This document shows, one piece after another, positions 53,916 through 63,085 of a stretch of 64,000 bases of DNA (positions within the stretch are counted from its first letter, which is position 1; each line of letters opens with the position of its first letter). The notes under the pieces were generated by a model that saw only the letters and a list, made by a program, of their open reading frames with translations, had not been told where the DNA came from and did no database searches. The stretch covers positions 1 to 64,000 of the forward strand of contig JBBDIT010000070.1 in the NCBI GenBank assembly GCA_040880285.1, given 5' to 3'. The translations under genes were made by a program, and so were the position numbers. This DNA is from JANQJA01 sp040880285 (GTDB lineage: Bacteria > Pseudomonadota > Gammaproteobacteria > Pseudomonadales > Azotimanducaceae).

Positions 53916-55297
53916 GCCGTGACTCTCCGGCTATTCCATCTGGATCTGAGCAAGTGTGCAAGTTTACTTGTCTCTCCAGCACCTTGCGTAAGCACGAAGT
54001 CACCAGCACTAACGATTTCTTCAAGGTGATCGGGTACATCCTCGACATTGGGGACGAACGATACGTCAACGTTGCGCCTTTCAATCGCCTTAAAGAGATC
54101 GAGGCCGGTAGCGCCATTAATCGGCGCCTCTCCTGCTGAATACACATCCATTAATACCAGGCAATCGACGCTGGCAAGGACATCCACAAACTGATCGAAT
54201 AACTCTAACGTGCGCGTATATCGATGTGGTTGGTAAACCATCAGCAACCGGCTATCCGGCCATCCCGCACGAACCGATTCAATGGTGGCTCGTACTTCAC
54301 TCGGGTGATGGCCGTAGTCATCGACGAGAATAAAGTCGCCGTCTCCCACTTTAAAGTGCCCGTGGATCTCGAATCGGCGTCCAACGCCGCCAAAATTGGC
54401 AAGACCCGACACTATGTCTTCATCAGGAAGTCCTTCGTCTGTGGCAACCGCCACCGCGGCAACGGCGTTCAAGGCATTGTGCCGGCCTGGCAAGGCCAGC
54501 TGGATCTCAAGTTCTCCTGCAATATCCTTGCGTTGAATATAGATGGTCGACCGGCCGGCAGATTGGCTGAGTTTCGTAATGCGAATATCCGCGTCACTGT
54601 CGAACCCATAAGTCAGTACGGACCGCTTCACTTGCGGCAATAAGGACTTTACGACCGGGTCATCGATGCAGGCGACCAACAACCCGTAAAATGGCAAGTT
54701 GTGGATAAATTCCAGGAACGCTCGTTGCAGTTTTTCAAAACTGCCCTCGTAATAAGCTAAATGGTCCCTGTCCACATTGGTCAGTACTACAACCATCGGT
54801 TGAAGGTGCAGGAAGGATGCATCAGACTCATCTGCTTCCGCGACCAAAAATCGACTCGCACCCAACCTGGCATTGCTTTCGGCGCTATTTAACAGTCCGC
54901 CAATGACGAAAGTAGGGTCGAGACCGGCCTGGGCCAACACCGACGCGATCAGGCTCGTGGTAGTGGTCTTGCCATGCGTTCCGGCAACGGCAATACCGTA
55001 GCGATAGCGCATGAGCTCACCGAGCATTTCGGCGCGCCTGACAACAGGAATGCGCCGCGCCATGGCCGTATCCACTTCGGGATTCCCGGCACCGATAGCT
55101 GAAGAAGTCACGACCACGTCGACGCCCTCGATATTCCTGGCTTCGTGACCAATACAAACCCTTGCGCCCAGTTGTGCCAGCCGCTTTGTTACCGCAGAAT
55201 CGACCATGTCGGAACCGGAAATCTCGTAGCCCTGGTTAAGCAGCACTTCAGCAATACCACACATGCCGGCACCGCCAATCCCGACAAAATGTATGCG
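53912..55297 (-). CDS. murC: UDP-N-acetylmuramate-L-alanine ligase, 5' end in assembly gap
   Basis: The enzyme adds L-Ala to UDP-MurNAc. The visible part covers nearly the full protein: RIHFVGIGGAGMCGIAEVL (Rossmann start), the P-loop AGTHGKTTTTSLIA, EADESDASFLHL, NVDRDHLAYYEGSF, and the C-terminal DDYGHHPSEVRAT and YQPHRYTRT motifs. Only the first 10-20 codons are lost in the N run. An apparent in-frame fusion to ftsW across the gap is an artefact. Overlaps ftsQ by 4 bases. Confidence 0.95.
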   Translation of the reverse strand, partial: RIHFVGIGGAGMCGIAEVLLNQGYEISGSDMVDSAVTKRLAQLGARVCIGHEARNIEGVDVVVTSSAIGAGNPEVDTAMARRIPVVRRAEMLGELMRYRYGIAVAGTHGKTTTTSLIASVLAQAGLDPTFVIGGLLNSAESNARLGASRFLVAEADESDASFLHLQPMVVVLTNVDRDHLAYYEGSFEKLQRAFLEFIHNLPFYGLLVACIDDPVVKSLLPQVKRSVLTYGFDSDADIRITKLSQSAGRSTIYIQRKDIAGELEIQLALPGRHNALNAVAAVAVATDEGLPDEDIVSGLANFGGVGRRFEIHGHFKVGDGDFILVDDYGHHPSEVRATIESVRAGWPDSRLLMVYQPHRYTRTLELFDQFVDVLASVDCLVLMDVYSAGEAPINGATGLDLFKAIERRNVDVSFVPNVEDVPDHLEEIVSAGDFVLTQGAGETSKLAHLLRSRWNSRRVTA

Positions 55298-55397
55298 NNN
55301 NNNNNNNNNNNNNNNNNNNNNNNNNNNNNNNNNNNNNNNNNNNNNNNNNNNNNNNNNNNNNNNNNNNNNNNNNNNNNNNNNNNNNNNNNNNNNNNNN
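55298..55397. other. Assembly gap (100 N) between ftsW and murC; probable site of murG
   Basis: The flanks do not overlap. The missing sequence must include the last 120-150 codons of ftsW and the murC start, and by gene order probably all of murG, so about 1.5 kb is expected instead of 100 bases. Confidence 0.85.
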
Positions 55398-56149
55398 CCA
55401 ATCGCAATGAGTGCCTGCGTCAGCTGGTAACCACCGCCGTACTGATGCTCCCAGGGATTGGCGAAGACCGTCAGGCGCTCAAGCCTGTATGGCTGCCACA
55501 CCGCAATAACGACGGTGGTAACCAGCGCAAGTGTGACAATCGGGAGAAAGTGTCGCAGGGGCACACCGGCCAGAAAGATTACGCTCATTACCGCTGCCAT
55601 AATGACGACCGCAGCACCGAAGTCAGGCTGTTGCAAAAGCAACGCAACCAACGCCATAACCAGCACCAGTGGCTTGATAAAACTTGAAAGCCGGGTCGCA
55701 ATTTCCTCTTTATGCCGCACCAGGTAGCCAGCAATATAAACAAGCACAAACAGCTTGATAAATTCAGAACCCTGTAATGAAAAAGCGCCAAATGATATCC
55801 ATCGTGTACTGCCATTTACTTCCTTGCCAATACCCGGTACCAGAACCGCAATCAGGAGTGCAAAACTCACCAGGAGTAATAGCCAGTCCAGGCGCTGCCA
55901 GAACCTGACCGGCACCATTAACATGGCAGCACCTGCAGCCAGTGCAACACCCATATAAACGCCATGCTTGATGAGCATATAAAATGGGCTACCGTACATT
56001 TGTGCCGAAATTTCCGTCGACGCCGAGGCAACCATCACGAGCCCCGTCAGCATTAGCGACAGGAAGGTTACGGCGATCACCGGATCCACCGGCCAGCTCC
56101 GCACTGGTGTCGCGATCTGTCGTGCACTGATTGGATTGGCCATGGTCAT
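55398..56149 (-). CDS. ftsW: Cell division lipid II polymerase FtsW, truncated by assembly gap
   Basis: This SEDS-family glycosyltransferase polymerises septal peptidoglycan with FtsI. About 250 residues are visible, with seven or so membrane helices, GKEVNGSTRWISFGAFSLQGSEFIKL (residues about 108-133, SEDS signature) and LLLQQPDFGAAVVI with the essential Asp. The remaining helices lie in the gap. The start at ATG 56149 overlaps the murD stop by 4 bases. Confidence 0.94.
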
Positions 56150-57477
56150 GAGGATTCCTCCCCACTCAGAACGAGCTGCCGGAAGGCTTCACCCCGGTGT
56201 TCAAAGTTTTTGAACTGATCGAGGCTCGCGCATCCAGGTGACAGTAACGCCAGTTCCCCTGCCTTTGCGGTGCTTTTAATCCGCGTGACCACGTCAGCGA
56301 GCGTCTCGAATAGCTGAGGATCACATACGCCTGAGATTTGGCGCGCAATATTGTCCCGGTCTACACCATACACAAGGACGCCAACAACCCGTCCCTTGAG
56401 CACCGCTGCGAGCGCACCAAAATCTGCGCCTTTATCCTGACCGCCTAAAATCAGATGGATCGGACGATTTTCGACCGCAAGCCCCTCGACCGCGGCAATT
56501 GCAGATCCAGGGTTCGTTGACTTCGAGTCGTTGATATAGGTGACGCCGTCAATCGTTGCTACTACTTCACATCTATGCGGCAATCCGCTGAAACCGCGAA
56601 GCGCTTGCGTCATGGCATTAAAATCCCAGTCAAGAGCGGACCCAATCGAAAGGCTGGCAAGCGCATTGAGGTAGTTGTGTCCGCCCCTGACCGGGAGCTC
56701 GTTAACAGAAATAATCCGTTTATCGCCCTGGCAGAGATAAAGCTCGCCTTTATCGCGGCGCACTCCGAAGCTCCTTGCATCAGTTGGCTCATCGCTACCA
56801 AAAGTAATGACCCGCTCGACTCCCGACAAGTCGAACGGGTACATTACGTCCCGGCATAACACGGCAACTTCGCAGTGACGATAGACGTTTGCTTTTGTCT
56901 CGAAATAGGTCTCAGCATCTGGATATCGATCGAGATGATCGGGCGTCAGGTTCAGGACGACTGCTACTTTGGACTTTAGATTCAGCGCCGTTTCCAATTG
57001 GTAGCTGGAAGCCTCAATGACGTAAAGCGAATAACCTTTCTCAAGCAGGTCAAGGCAGGGCGTACCAATATTCCCACCTACCCCGGCATTAACACCAGCT
57101 GCCTGTGCCATGGCACCCACCATTGCGGTCACGGTACTCTTGCCGTTTGACCCGGTGATTACGATGACGGGTGCATCTGCCAACTCCGAGAACATGGCGA
57201 TGTCACCGGTGACAGGTACACCTTTTGCAATCGCGACCTGAACCGCTGGTAGTGAGCGTGGCACACCTGGGCTCAGCACAATTTCCGAGGCCGACATCAA
57301 TCCTGCCTCAGTCACCTTTTCACAGCTGACATCAGGAGCGATCTCATGCAAATCCGTTAGCCCCGGCGGTGATTCCTTGTGGTCCATTACAGAAAAAGGT
57401 ATCCCGTGACGCGCGAAGTAGCGCGCGCATGAAATGCCTGTTTTCCCTAATCCTACAATCACTTTAGTTCCTGCCAC
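56146..57477 (-). CDS. murD: UDP-N-acetylmuramoylalanine-D-glutamate ligase
   Basis: The enzyme adds D-Glu to UDP-MurNAc-L-Ala. The 443-residue protein has the Rossmann start VIVGLGKTGISCARYF, P-loop ITGSNGKSTVTAMVGA (about 107), NLTPDHLDRY (about 176), NDSKSTNPGSAIAA (about 316) and a late LSPGCASLDQFKNFEHRG. It lies 11 bases downstream of murE, where murF and mraY would normally intervene; the junction is contiguous sequence. Confidence 0.96.
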   Translation of the reverse strand: MAGTKVIVGLGKTGISCARYFARHGIPFSVMDHKESPPGLTDLHEIAPDVSCEKVTEAGLMSASEIVLSPGVPRSLPAVQVAIAKGVPVTGDIAMFSELADAPVIVITGSNGKSTVTAMVGAMAQAAGVNAGVGGNIGTPCLDLLEKGYSLYVIEASSYQLETALNLKSKVAVVLNLTPDHLDRYPDAETYFETKANVYRHCEVAVLCRDVMYPFDLSGVERVITFGSDEPTDARSFGVRRDKGELYLCQGDKRIISVNELPVRGGHNYLNALASLSIGSALDWDFNAMTQALRGFSGLPHRCEVVATIDGVTYINDSKSTNPGSAIAAVEGLAVENRPIHLILGGQDKGADFGALAAVLKGRVVGVLVYGVDRDNIARQISGVCDPQLFETLADVVTRIKSTAKAGELALLSPGCASLDQFKNFEHRGEAFRQLVLSGEESS

Positions 57478-57488
57478 CTTGAATCAAA

Positions 57489-58940
57489 CTATCCTTCACC
57501 GAAGTGTTTTCTGACTTCCACATGATCACTGAAAGCATGTCGTTTCCCCCCCACAATCTGGTACTCCTCATGACCTTTACCTGCAATCAGCACGACGTCG
57601 TTTGGGCCTGCTTTATCCAGCGAATATTCAATTGCCCTGGCGCGGTCCGGTTCGATATGGATATTTGAAAGGTCCGAAACCTCAGCAAGGATGTCTTCGA
57701 TAATCTGTCGTGACGGCTCACCCCGCGGATTGTCGTCGGTGATAACACCCTTGTCGGCAAAAGTTGCGACGATCTGGCCCATTAGTGGACGCTTACCGCG
57801 ATCACGGTCGCCACCACAACCAACGACGCACCACAATTCGCCAATGCAATGTCTTCGAAGTGCGATCAGTGCCTTCTCAAGCGCATCCGGCGTATGGGCG
57901 TAGTCAATGACCACCAGGGGAAATCCAGTATGCTTGAGTGGTTCCATCCGACCGGGCACGCTCGGGAGCTGTCCGGCCAACAGCATGGCTGCGGTGATAT
58001 CCTCTTCAAGCAAACCAAGCACGGCGAGGACCACCAGCAGGTTATTTACATTGAAGTCACCGAGCAGATTTGCCGAAACTTCACCACTTCCCCAGGGAGT
58101 GACAATTTGCGCGTCGAATCCGTCACTGCGAAACAGCAGGGATTCACAATGCACATCTGCTCCGCGATTTTGCGCACCATAGGTTATTACCTGAACGTCA
58201 CTTGACAGGGCTTTTATGAAATCACCAGCACAGTCGTCGTCCAGGTTGATGATTGCGTTTTTCAGTCCGGGCCATTGAAACAGGCTTTGCTTGGCACGTT
58301 TGTAGTCGCCAAAGGTGTCGTGATAGTCGAGATGGTCCCGGGTGATATTGGTAAACACAGCGATGTCAATGGCCGTACCGTTTAACCTGCCCTGGGAAAG
58401 TCCGTGGGATGAAGCCTCAATCGCCACCGCGCTACAGCCCTCGCTCAGTAATAGAGCAAGTCTGGACTGGAGACCAATCGCGCCGGGTGTAGTTAGACCA
58501 GTATCTTTTAATTCACCCGGAACTCCGCTACCGAGCGTTCCGATAACGCCACACTTCCTTCCGACGGCATTGAGCGTTATTGCAACAAACTGACTGCACG
58601 AGGTCTTACCATTGGTACCCGTTACTGCGACCACCAACATTTGCCTGGAGGGTTCGCCATAAAACCGGCTGGCTATCTCACCTTTGCGTGTGGCGAGGTT
58701 CGGTACTTCCACAATGGGGATGTCGAGCGTTGTCTCTGGCGCAGGCGGCTCACAAAAAATAGCCGCTGCAGATCTCGCCACCGCTTCTGGTATAAATTGA
58801 CGACCGTCATTAACGATGCCCGGAGCTGCAATGAATAAGTCACCTGCAGCAACACATCGACTGTCGTCTGTAATACCCTTGACCGAAAGGTCGACAGGAG
58901 TGGTTATGCCGGGTATCAATTCACTCAACATACGTTCCAT
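57489..58940 (-). CDS. murE: UDP-N-acetylmuramoyl-tripeptide synthetase (meso-diaminopimelate-adding)
   Basis: The 483-residue ligase adds the third residue of the peptide stem. P-loop VTGTNGKTSCSQFVA (about 107), TNITRDHLDYH (about 200), DYAHTPDALEKAL (about 345) and DDNPRGEPSRQI (about 397) are seen; the DNPR motif is the signature for meso-diaminopimelate as substrate. The start abuts the ftsI stop. Next gene is murD. Confidence 0.96.
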   Translation of the reverse strand: MERMLSELIPGITTPVDLSVKGITDDSRCVAAGDLFIAAPGIVNDGRQFIPEAVARSAAAIFCEPPAPETTLDIPIVEVPNLATRKGEIASRFYGEPSRQMLVVAVTGTNGKTSCSQFVAITLNAVGRKCGVIGTLGSGVPGELKDTGLTTPGAIGLQSRLALLLSEGCSAVAIEASSHGLSQGRLNGTAIDIAVFTNITRDHLDYHDTFGDYKRAKQSLFQWPGLKNAIINLDDDCAGDFIKALSSDVQVITYGAQNRGADVHCESLLFRSDGFDAQIVTPWGSGEVSANLLGDFNVNNLLVVLAVLGLLEEDITAAMLLAGQLPSVPGRMEPLKHTGFPLVVIDYAHTPDALEKALIALRRHCIGELWCVVGCGGDRDRGKRPLMGQIVATFADKGVITDDNPRGEPSRQIIEDILAEVSDLSNIHIEPDRARAIEYSLDKAGPNDVVLIAGKGHEEYQIVGGKRHAFSDHVEVRKHFGEG

Positions 58941-60602
58941 TCAAGCCGCCTCATCTATCAGCGTGGGCGGCACGTTCAAGAGCCGCAGGACACCGGCTAT
59001 AACACGAGAGAAGACCGGTGCAGCGACCGCACCACCACCATATTCGCCATGTTTCGGGTCATTGATCATAACGACGCCAACAATCCTCGGATTCATCGCC
59101 GGCGCCATGCCGGCAAAAAACGCGAGGTGACGCGTGTCTTCATAGCCGGATTTACCAACCTTGCGAACAGTCCCCGTCTTGCCGGCGACGGTATACCCAT
59201 CAACGCGCGCGCCGCTTCCGGTTCCATCCATGATCGCCTGGTGGAGCATCGCTCGCAGCTCCAGCGCGGTAGAGGCGTTAAATACTCTCGTTCCCTTTGT
59301 TTCTGCACTGTGTAAAAGTGAGAGTTCGCGATGAACACCTCCGTTGGCGATTGCCAGGTACGATGCCGCCAGTTGCAAAGGTGTCACCGTGAAACCGTAA
59401 CCATACGCAAACGTTGCTCGCTCGATGTCCTTCCACCTTCTATGGTTAGGCAAAAAACCACTACTCTCGCCCGGAAAACCAATGCCTGTACCCTGGCCAT
59501 AACCAACGCTCTGGAACATGCTCCAAACGTCGTACTCATTCAGGCTAAGGGCCAACTTCGTGATACCAACCTGACTGGATTTGGCAATAATGCTGCCTAG
59601 ATCAAGTACACCGTAATTACTGGGATCAGGAATCGTCTTACCGCCAACATGTATGAATCCCGGACTGGTGTCGATTTCAGAATCGGCAGTGTAAGCGCCG
59701 GTCTCGAGGGCAACCGCTACTGTGAAAGGTTTAACGGTGGACCCGGGTTCAAATACATCGGTAGCGGCGCGATTACGCACCGTATCCAACTCAAGGCTGG
59801 CACGATTATTCGGGTTGTAGGATGGCTGATTTACCATCGCCAATACTTCACCGGACAAAACATCGAGAATCACGAAAGATCCGGACTCTGCGTTGTGATA
59901 GCTCACTGCTGATTTCAGTTCGCGATAAGCCAGATACTGCAATCGAAGGTCGACGCTCAATGTAAGCTCTTTTCCTGGCCTGGCTTCGGACACGGGTTTG
60001 ATGTCACGAACGATCTGGCCATACAAGTTTTTCAAGACCTTCTTTTTGCCTGGCGTTCCCTGTAGCCAGTTGTCATAGGAAAGCTCAAGCCCCTCTTGTC
60101 CAGCATCATCAATATTGGTGAATCCGATAATGTGTGAAGTCACCTCCCCGGCTGGATAGAAGCGGTGATACTCCCGCTCTGCATATACACCACGAATGTC
60201 CAATGACAATATTTTCTCCGCTTCCGGCGGCGGCATATGACGTCGTAAGTAAATGAAGTTCTTGATTTCGTTCTTTTTGAGCCTGCCTTCAAACTCCTTC
60301 GGCGCAACGTCAAACATGAGCGCCAATTGATCCAGGTTTTGGGTACCATCGAGAAGTTCGGCTGGATTCGCCCACAAAGAAGTTACCGGTGAGCTGATCG
60401 CCAGCGGCTTGCCCTTCCGATCTTTGATCATGCCCCGGTGAGCGTTAATCCTTTCCATACGAATGGTCCGGGCATCACCCTGGTCTTGCAGAAAATCCCC
60501 GTCGACAAACTGCAGAAGAACAACACGGGCAGACATCGCCATCACCAGCAACAAAAAAATTACGATGACGAACTGGACTCTGCCGAATGCAAAAATCTTC
60601 AC
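58941..60602 (-). CDS. ftsI: Peptidoglycan D,D-transpeptidase FtsI (PBP3)
   Basis: The 553-residue class B penicillin-binding protein has a membrane helix (about 10-30), the pedestal domain and the transpeptidase domain with the nucleophile in EPGSTVKPFT (about 282) and KTG in AGKTGTVRK (about 468). The SxN motif reads KSSQVG (about 341), with Gln where Asn is usual. The GTG start overlaps the ftsL stop (GTGA). Confidence 0.95.
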   Translation of the reverse strand: MKIFAFGRVQFVIVIFLLLVMAMSARVVLLQFVDGDFLQDQGDARTIRMERINAHRGMIKDRKGKPLAISSPVTSLWANPAELLDGTQNLDQLALMFDVAPKEFEGRLKKNEIKNFIYLRRHMPPPEAEKILSLDIRGVYAEREYHRFYPAGEVTSHIIGFTNIDDAGQEGLELSYDNWLQGTPGKKKVLKNLYGQIVRDIKPVSEARPGKELTLSVDLRLQYLAYRELKSAVSYHNAESGSFVILDVLSGEVLAMVNQPSYNPNNRASLELDTVRNRAATDVFEPGSTVKPFTVAVALETGAYTADSEIDTSPGFIHVGGKTIPDPSNYGVLDLGSIIAKSSQVGITKLALSLNEYDVWSMFQSVGYGQGTGIGFPGESSGFLPNHRRWKDIERATFAYGYGFTVTPLQLAASYLAIANGGVHRELSLLHSAETKGTRVFNASTALELRAMLHQAIMDGTGSGARVDGYTVAGKTGTVRKVGKSGYEDTRHLAFFAGMAPAMNPRIVGVVMINDPKHGEYGGGAVAAPVFSRVIAGVLRLLNVPPTLIDEAA

Positions 60603-60937
60603 TTTGACACCACGATGACATCGTCAGCATCTGGCGACGTCATTCCTAGTTCATTTCGTGACACCAGGTCAACACGTGGATAGTTAGCCCACGCGCTCTG
60701 TTCCAGCAGGAGTCTCTCGAATTCGCTATCAAGGAAGTCCTGTTTCGCCTGCAAAGTTTGTAAATCTCCATATAATTTTCGCGTGGCGTGAGCACTGTAA
60801 ACCACCGCCAATGACGAGAAGACCAATAACAACAACATCAAACAGACGCTGAATTGCGGCCAGGCAGTGAGCCACACCACAACCCTGAATGTGAGGTTAT
60901 CTCCCAGCCAACTGACAAGGTTCACAGAGGACTTCAT
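60599..60937 (-). CDS. ftsL: Cell division protein FtsL
   Basis: The 112-residue bitopic protein has a cytoplasmic tail, one membrane helix (about 28-50, FSVCLMLLLLVFSSLAVVYSA) and a leucine-zipper-like periplasmic part. It links FtsQ-FtsB to FtsW-FtsI. Recognition rests on position between rsmH and ftsI and on topology, as the family is poorly conserved. Both ends overlap neighbours by 4 bases. Confidence 0.88.
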   Translation of the reverse strand: MKSSVNLVSWLGDNLTFRVVVWLTAWPQFSVCLMLLLLVFSSLAVVYSAHATRKLYGDLQTLQAKQDFLDSEFERLLLEQSAWANYPRVDLVSRNELGMTSPDADDVIVVSK

Positions 60938-61854
60938 AACTTCTCTGCCACTCTCATGATCGAACTCCGTGCACGGCGGTTTCTTTGGACCTCCTCGTCC
61001 GACGCTTTGACTGGTTTGCCCACGAGCCTCATGGATCGCTTGATGTCAGCATCACGTATTGGCAGCCGGTCGGGTAATTTCTCCCCCCTGGCCATATCAC
61101 GCATAAATCGTTTGACGATCCTGTCTTCCAGCGAGTGGAAGCTGATCACGACAAGCCGACCACCCATCGCCAAAACATCCAACACCGTCTCCAGACAATA
61201 TTCCAATGCATCCAATTCGTGATTGATATAAATGCGGACCGCCTGGAACGTGCGCGTTGCCGGATGCTTGTGCTTCTCTTTCCGGGGCACCGCATCACTG
61301 ATAATGCGCACAAGTTGTGCAGTAGTTTCCAGCTTCTCTGCCTGGCGAATCTCAACGATGGCGCGCGCAATACGGCGCGCAAATCGCTCTTCACCGTATC
61401 GGCTGATAACCTGTGCAATCTCTCTTTCATCGGCACGCATAAGCCACGCTGAAGCAGTCTCGCCAGTGGTCTGGTCCATCCGCATATCAAGAGGGCCATC
61501 CCGGTCAAAACTGAATCCTCGTACTGCCTCGTCTAACTGTGGGGACGAAACCCCAAGATCCAGCAGCACTCCGTCGACGGGCTTCATATCATGGGATTCA
61601 ATAAAGTGAGCGACATCAGCAAACGAACCATGCACGACCACTACTCGCTCATCGTGCTGATAACGCTCCCGGGCGTGGGCAATCGCGGCTTGATCCTTGT
61701 CAATAACCATCAGGCGTCCTGCGCTGGTCAAACGAGCAAGTATTGCCTCACTGTGACCACCTCGGCCATAAGTACAATCCACAAAGCGTCCGGATGGATT
61801 TACGATCAGCGCATCCGCCGCCTCATTCTTCAATACTGTTTCGTGAGCCGTCAT
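60934..61854 (-). CDS. rsmH: 16S rRNA (cytosine-1402-N4)-methyltransferase
   Basis: The 306-residue SAM-dependent enzyme modifies C1402 of 16S rRNA in the P site. It starts MTAHETVLKNEAADAL, with the SAM motif VDCTYGRGGHSEAIL (about 26), LLDLGVSSPQLDEAVRGFSF (about 99-118) and the C-terminal SFHSLEDRIVKRFMRD. ATG 61854 has AAGG upstream and is preferred over a TTG 7 codons earlier, which would overlap mraZ. Its partner for the same base, rsmI (2'-O-methylation), lies 1.2 kb away. Confidence 0.96.
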   Translation of the reverse strand: MTAHETVLKNEAADALIVNPSGRFVDCTYGRGGHSEAILARLTSAGRLMVIDKDQAAIAHARERYQHDERVVVVHGSFADVAHFIESHDMKPVDGVLLDLGVSSPQLDEAVRGFSFDRDGPLDMRMDQTTGETASAWLMRADEREIAQVISRYGEERFARRIARAIVEIRQAEKLETTAQLVRIISDAVPRKEKHKHPATRTFQAVRIYINHELDALEYCLETVLDVLAMGGRLVVISFHSLEDRIVKRFMRDMARGEKLPDRLPIRDADIKRSMRLVGKPVKASDEEVQRNRRARSSIMRVAEKL

Positions 61855-61871
61855 GGATGCCTTACCCCTGG

Positions 61872-62324
61872 TCAAAGCGACAGCGTTTCGAGTTCGGGCG
61901 GAAGTTCAAGGCCAGACTTGTCGTCCAGCCAGGCATCTCGCCGACTAACCCAGTGTTCTTCGCTCCAGAGCTCAAGTTTATTACCCTGGCCCAGCATTAC
62001 AGTTTTCTTGTCCAGATTTGCATAGAGACGTAACGGTGGCGGAATCAGGATACGACCGCTGCCGTCCAGTTGAAGGTCGGTAGCATGACCAATCAGCAAG
62101 CGCTGTACCCGGCGAGAGGCCGGGTTGAAACTTGGCAAGGCCTGTACCTTGCGTTCGATATCTTCCCACTCCGGTCTGGGATAAATGAGCAGCGCACGCT
62201 CATCAGTGTCTATGGTTGCAACCATTTCACCGTTACAATGAGCGAGCAGGAAATCCCGATATTTAACCGGAATCGCAAGGCGACCCTTGGCATCAAGATT
62301 TATATTGTTGACTCCCCTGAACAC
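61872..62324 (-). CDS. mraZ: Transcriptional regulator MraZ
   Basis: The 150-residue protein has two AbrB-like MraZ repeats: MFRGVNNINLDAKGRLAIPVKYR (residues 1-23) and ATDLQLDGSGRILIPPPLR (about 80-98), the DxxGR core being conserved in both. It forms a ring that binds the repeated GTGGG boxes upstream and controls its own operon. The start codon is GTG at 62324. Confidence 0.95.
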   Translation of the reverse strand: MFRGVNNINLDAKGRLAIPVKYRDFLLAHCNGEMVATIDTDERALLIYPRPEWEDIERKVQALPSFNPASRRVQRLLIGHATDLQLDGSGRILIPPPLRLYANLDKKTVMLGQGNKLELWSEEHWVSRRDAWLDDKSGLELPPELETLSL

Positions 62325-62390
62325 TGATTCCGTCCTGACTTATTGATGGTGTGATTGCATGGGCCGGGTTTTTATAGATATCGCGAAAAC

Positions 62391-62424
62391 CCACTATTTA
62401 CCACAATTTCCCACTATTTCTCAC
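62391..62424 (-). promoter_or_regulatory. MraZ operator: four GTGG/GTGA repeats with 10-bp period
   Basis: On the minus strand GTGAG, GTGGG, GTGGT and GTGGG begin at 62424, 62414, 62404 and 62394, exactly 10 bases apart with AT-rich spacers. This is the known MraZ box array. It begins right at the predicted transcription start of the dcw operon. Confidence 0.9.
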
Positions 62425-62429
62425 CGTGC

Positions 62430-62458
62430 ACAATAAGAACGGGGCCTTGCCTTGTCAA
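62430..62458 (-). promoter_or_regulatory. Sigma-70 promoter of the mraZ/dcw operon
   Basis: On the minus strand TTGACA (62453-62458) and TATTGT (62430-62435) are separated by 17 bases. Transcription would begin near 62423, inside the MraZ box array and about 100 bases before the mraZ start. Confidence 0.85.
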
Positions 62459-62718
62459 GCAGCCGCAAAACTAAATTTATCTTTAAAACACAATGACTTA
62501 GGCAAAGTTTCAAACATTGCCTGTAAAGCTATGGAATAAGGGCTATTAATACATAAGGATAAGCTTGTAACTTAAAGTAAAACATTAAGTTATCGCTCGT
62601 TTAGACTATTCTGGAATTAGAAATGAGAATTTTTATAACGAAAGGACGTGGCCAGCGCAGGCGGTCCTGGATATCAAACGGATTCCGGGGTCAGAAGCAC
62701 CATTTTGTCGCCCGAAAG
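62459..62718. other. AT-rich intergenic region between mraZ promoter and rnpB
   Basis: About 260 bases, clearly more AT-rich than the surroundings. It contains an 8-bp inverted repeat (62568-62575 with 62585-62592). No gene or clear rnpB terminator is seen. Confidence 0.5.
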
Positions 62719-63076
62719 TGAGAGCCAGCCTGTAAGCCGGGTTCTGTCGTGGACAATCATTCATCTGGGATGTACGTCGCCGTACACCTCTAGCGACCTA
62801 CCCGAATCCATTGCGGGCCACAACTAAGGATTCCTATTTGGTCTTGCTCCAGGTGGGGTTTACACTGCCGCGAACCGTTACCGGACGCGCGGTGCGCTCT
62901 TACCGCACCATTTCACCCTTACCAGGCGGCAAACCCCCTGGCGGTATATTTTCTGTTGCACTGGCCGTGGGCTCACGCCCCCCAGGAGTTACCTGGCACC
63001 TTGCCCTGTGGAGCCCGGACTTTCCTCCCCATAGTATCCAGATGGATAACAGGAGCGATTGTCCGGCTGGCTCTCG
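62719..63076 (-). ncRNA. rnpB: RNase P RNA (bacterial type A)
   Basis: This catalytic RNA trims tRNA 5' ends. The closing P1 helix is a perfect 11-bp pairing of 63065-63075 with 62720-62730. Conserved core segments on the minus strand include GAGGAAAGTCCGGGCTCC, GCAAGGTGCCAGGTAA, GGTAAGGGTGAAA, GTGCGGTAAGAGCGCACCGC, and near the 3' end CCAAATAGGAATCC and AGATGAATGATTGTCCACGA, all closely matching E. coli rnpB as I recall it. It follows rsmI by about 10 bases on the same strand. Confidence 0.96.
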
Positions 63077-63085
63077 CGCGCAAGC

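Noticed and set aside
53912..56149. FtsW-MurC fusion protein
   Set aside because: The frame is open only because N codons are translated as X; half of FtsW and murG are missing.
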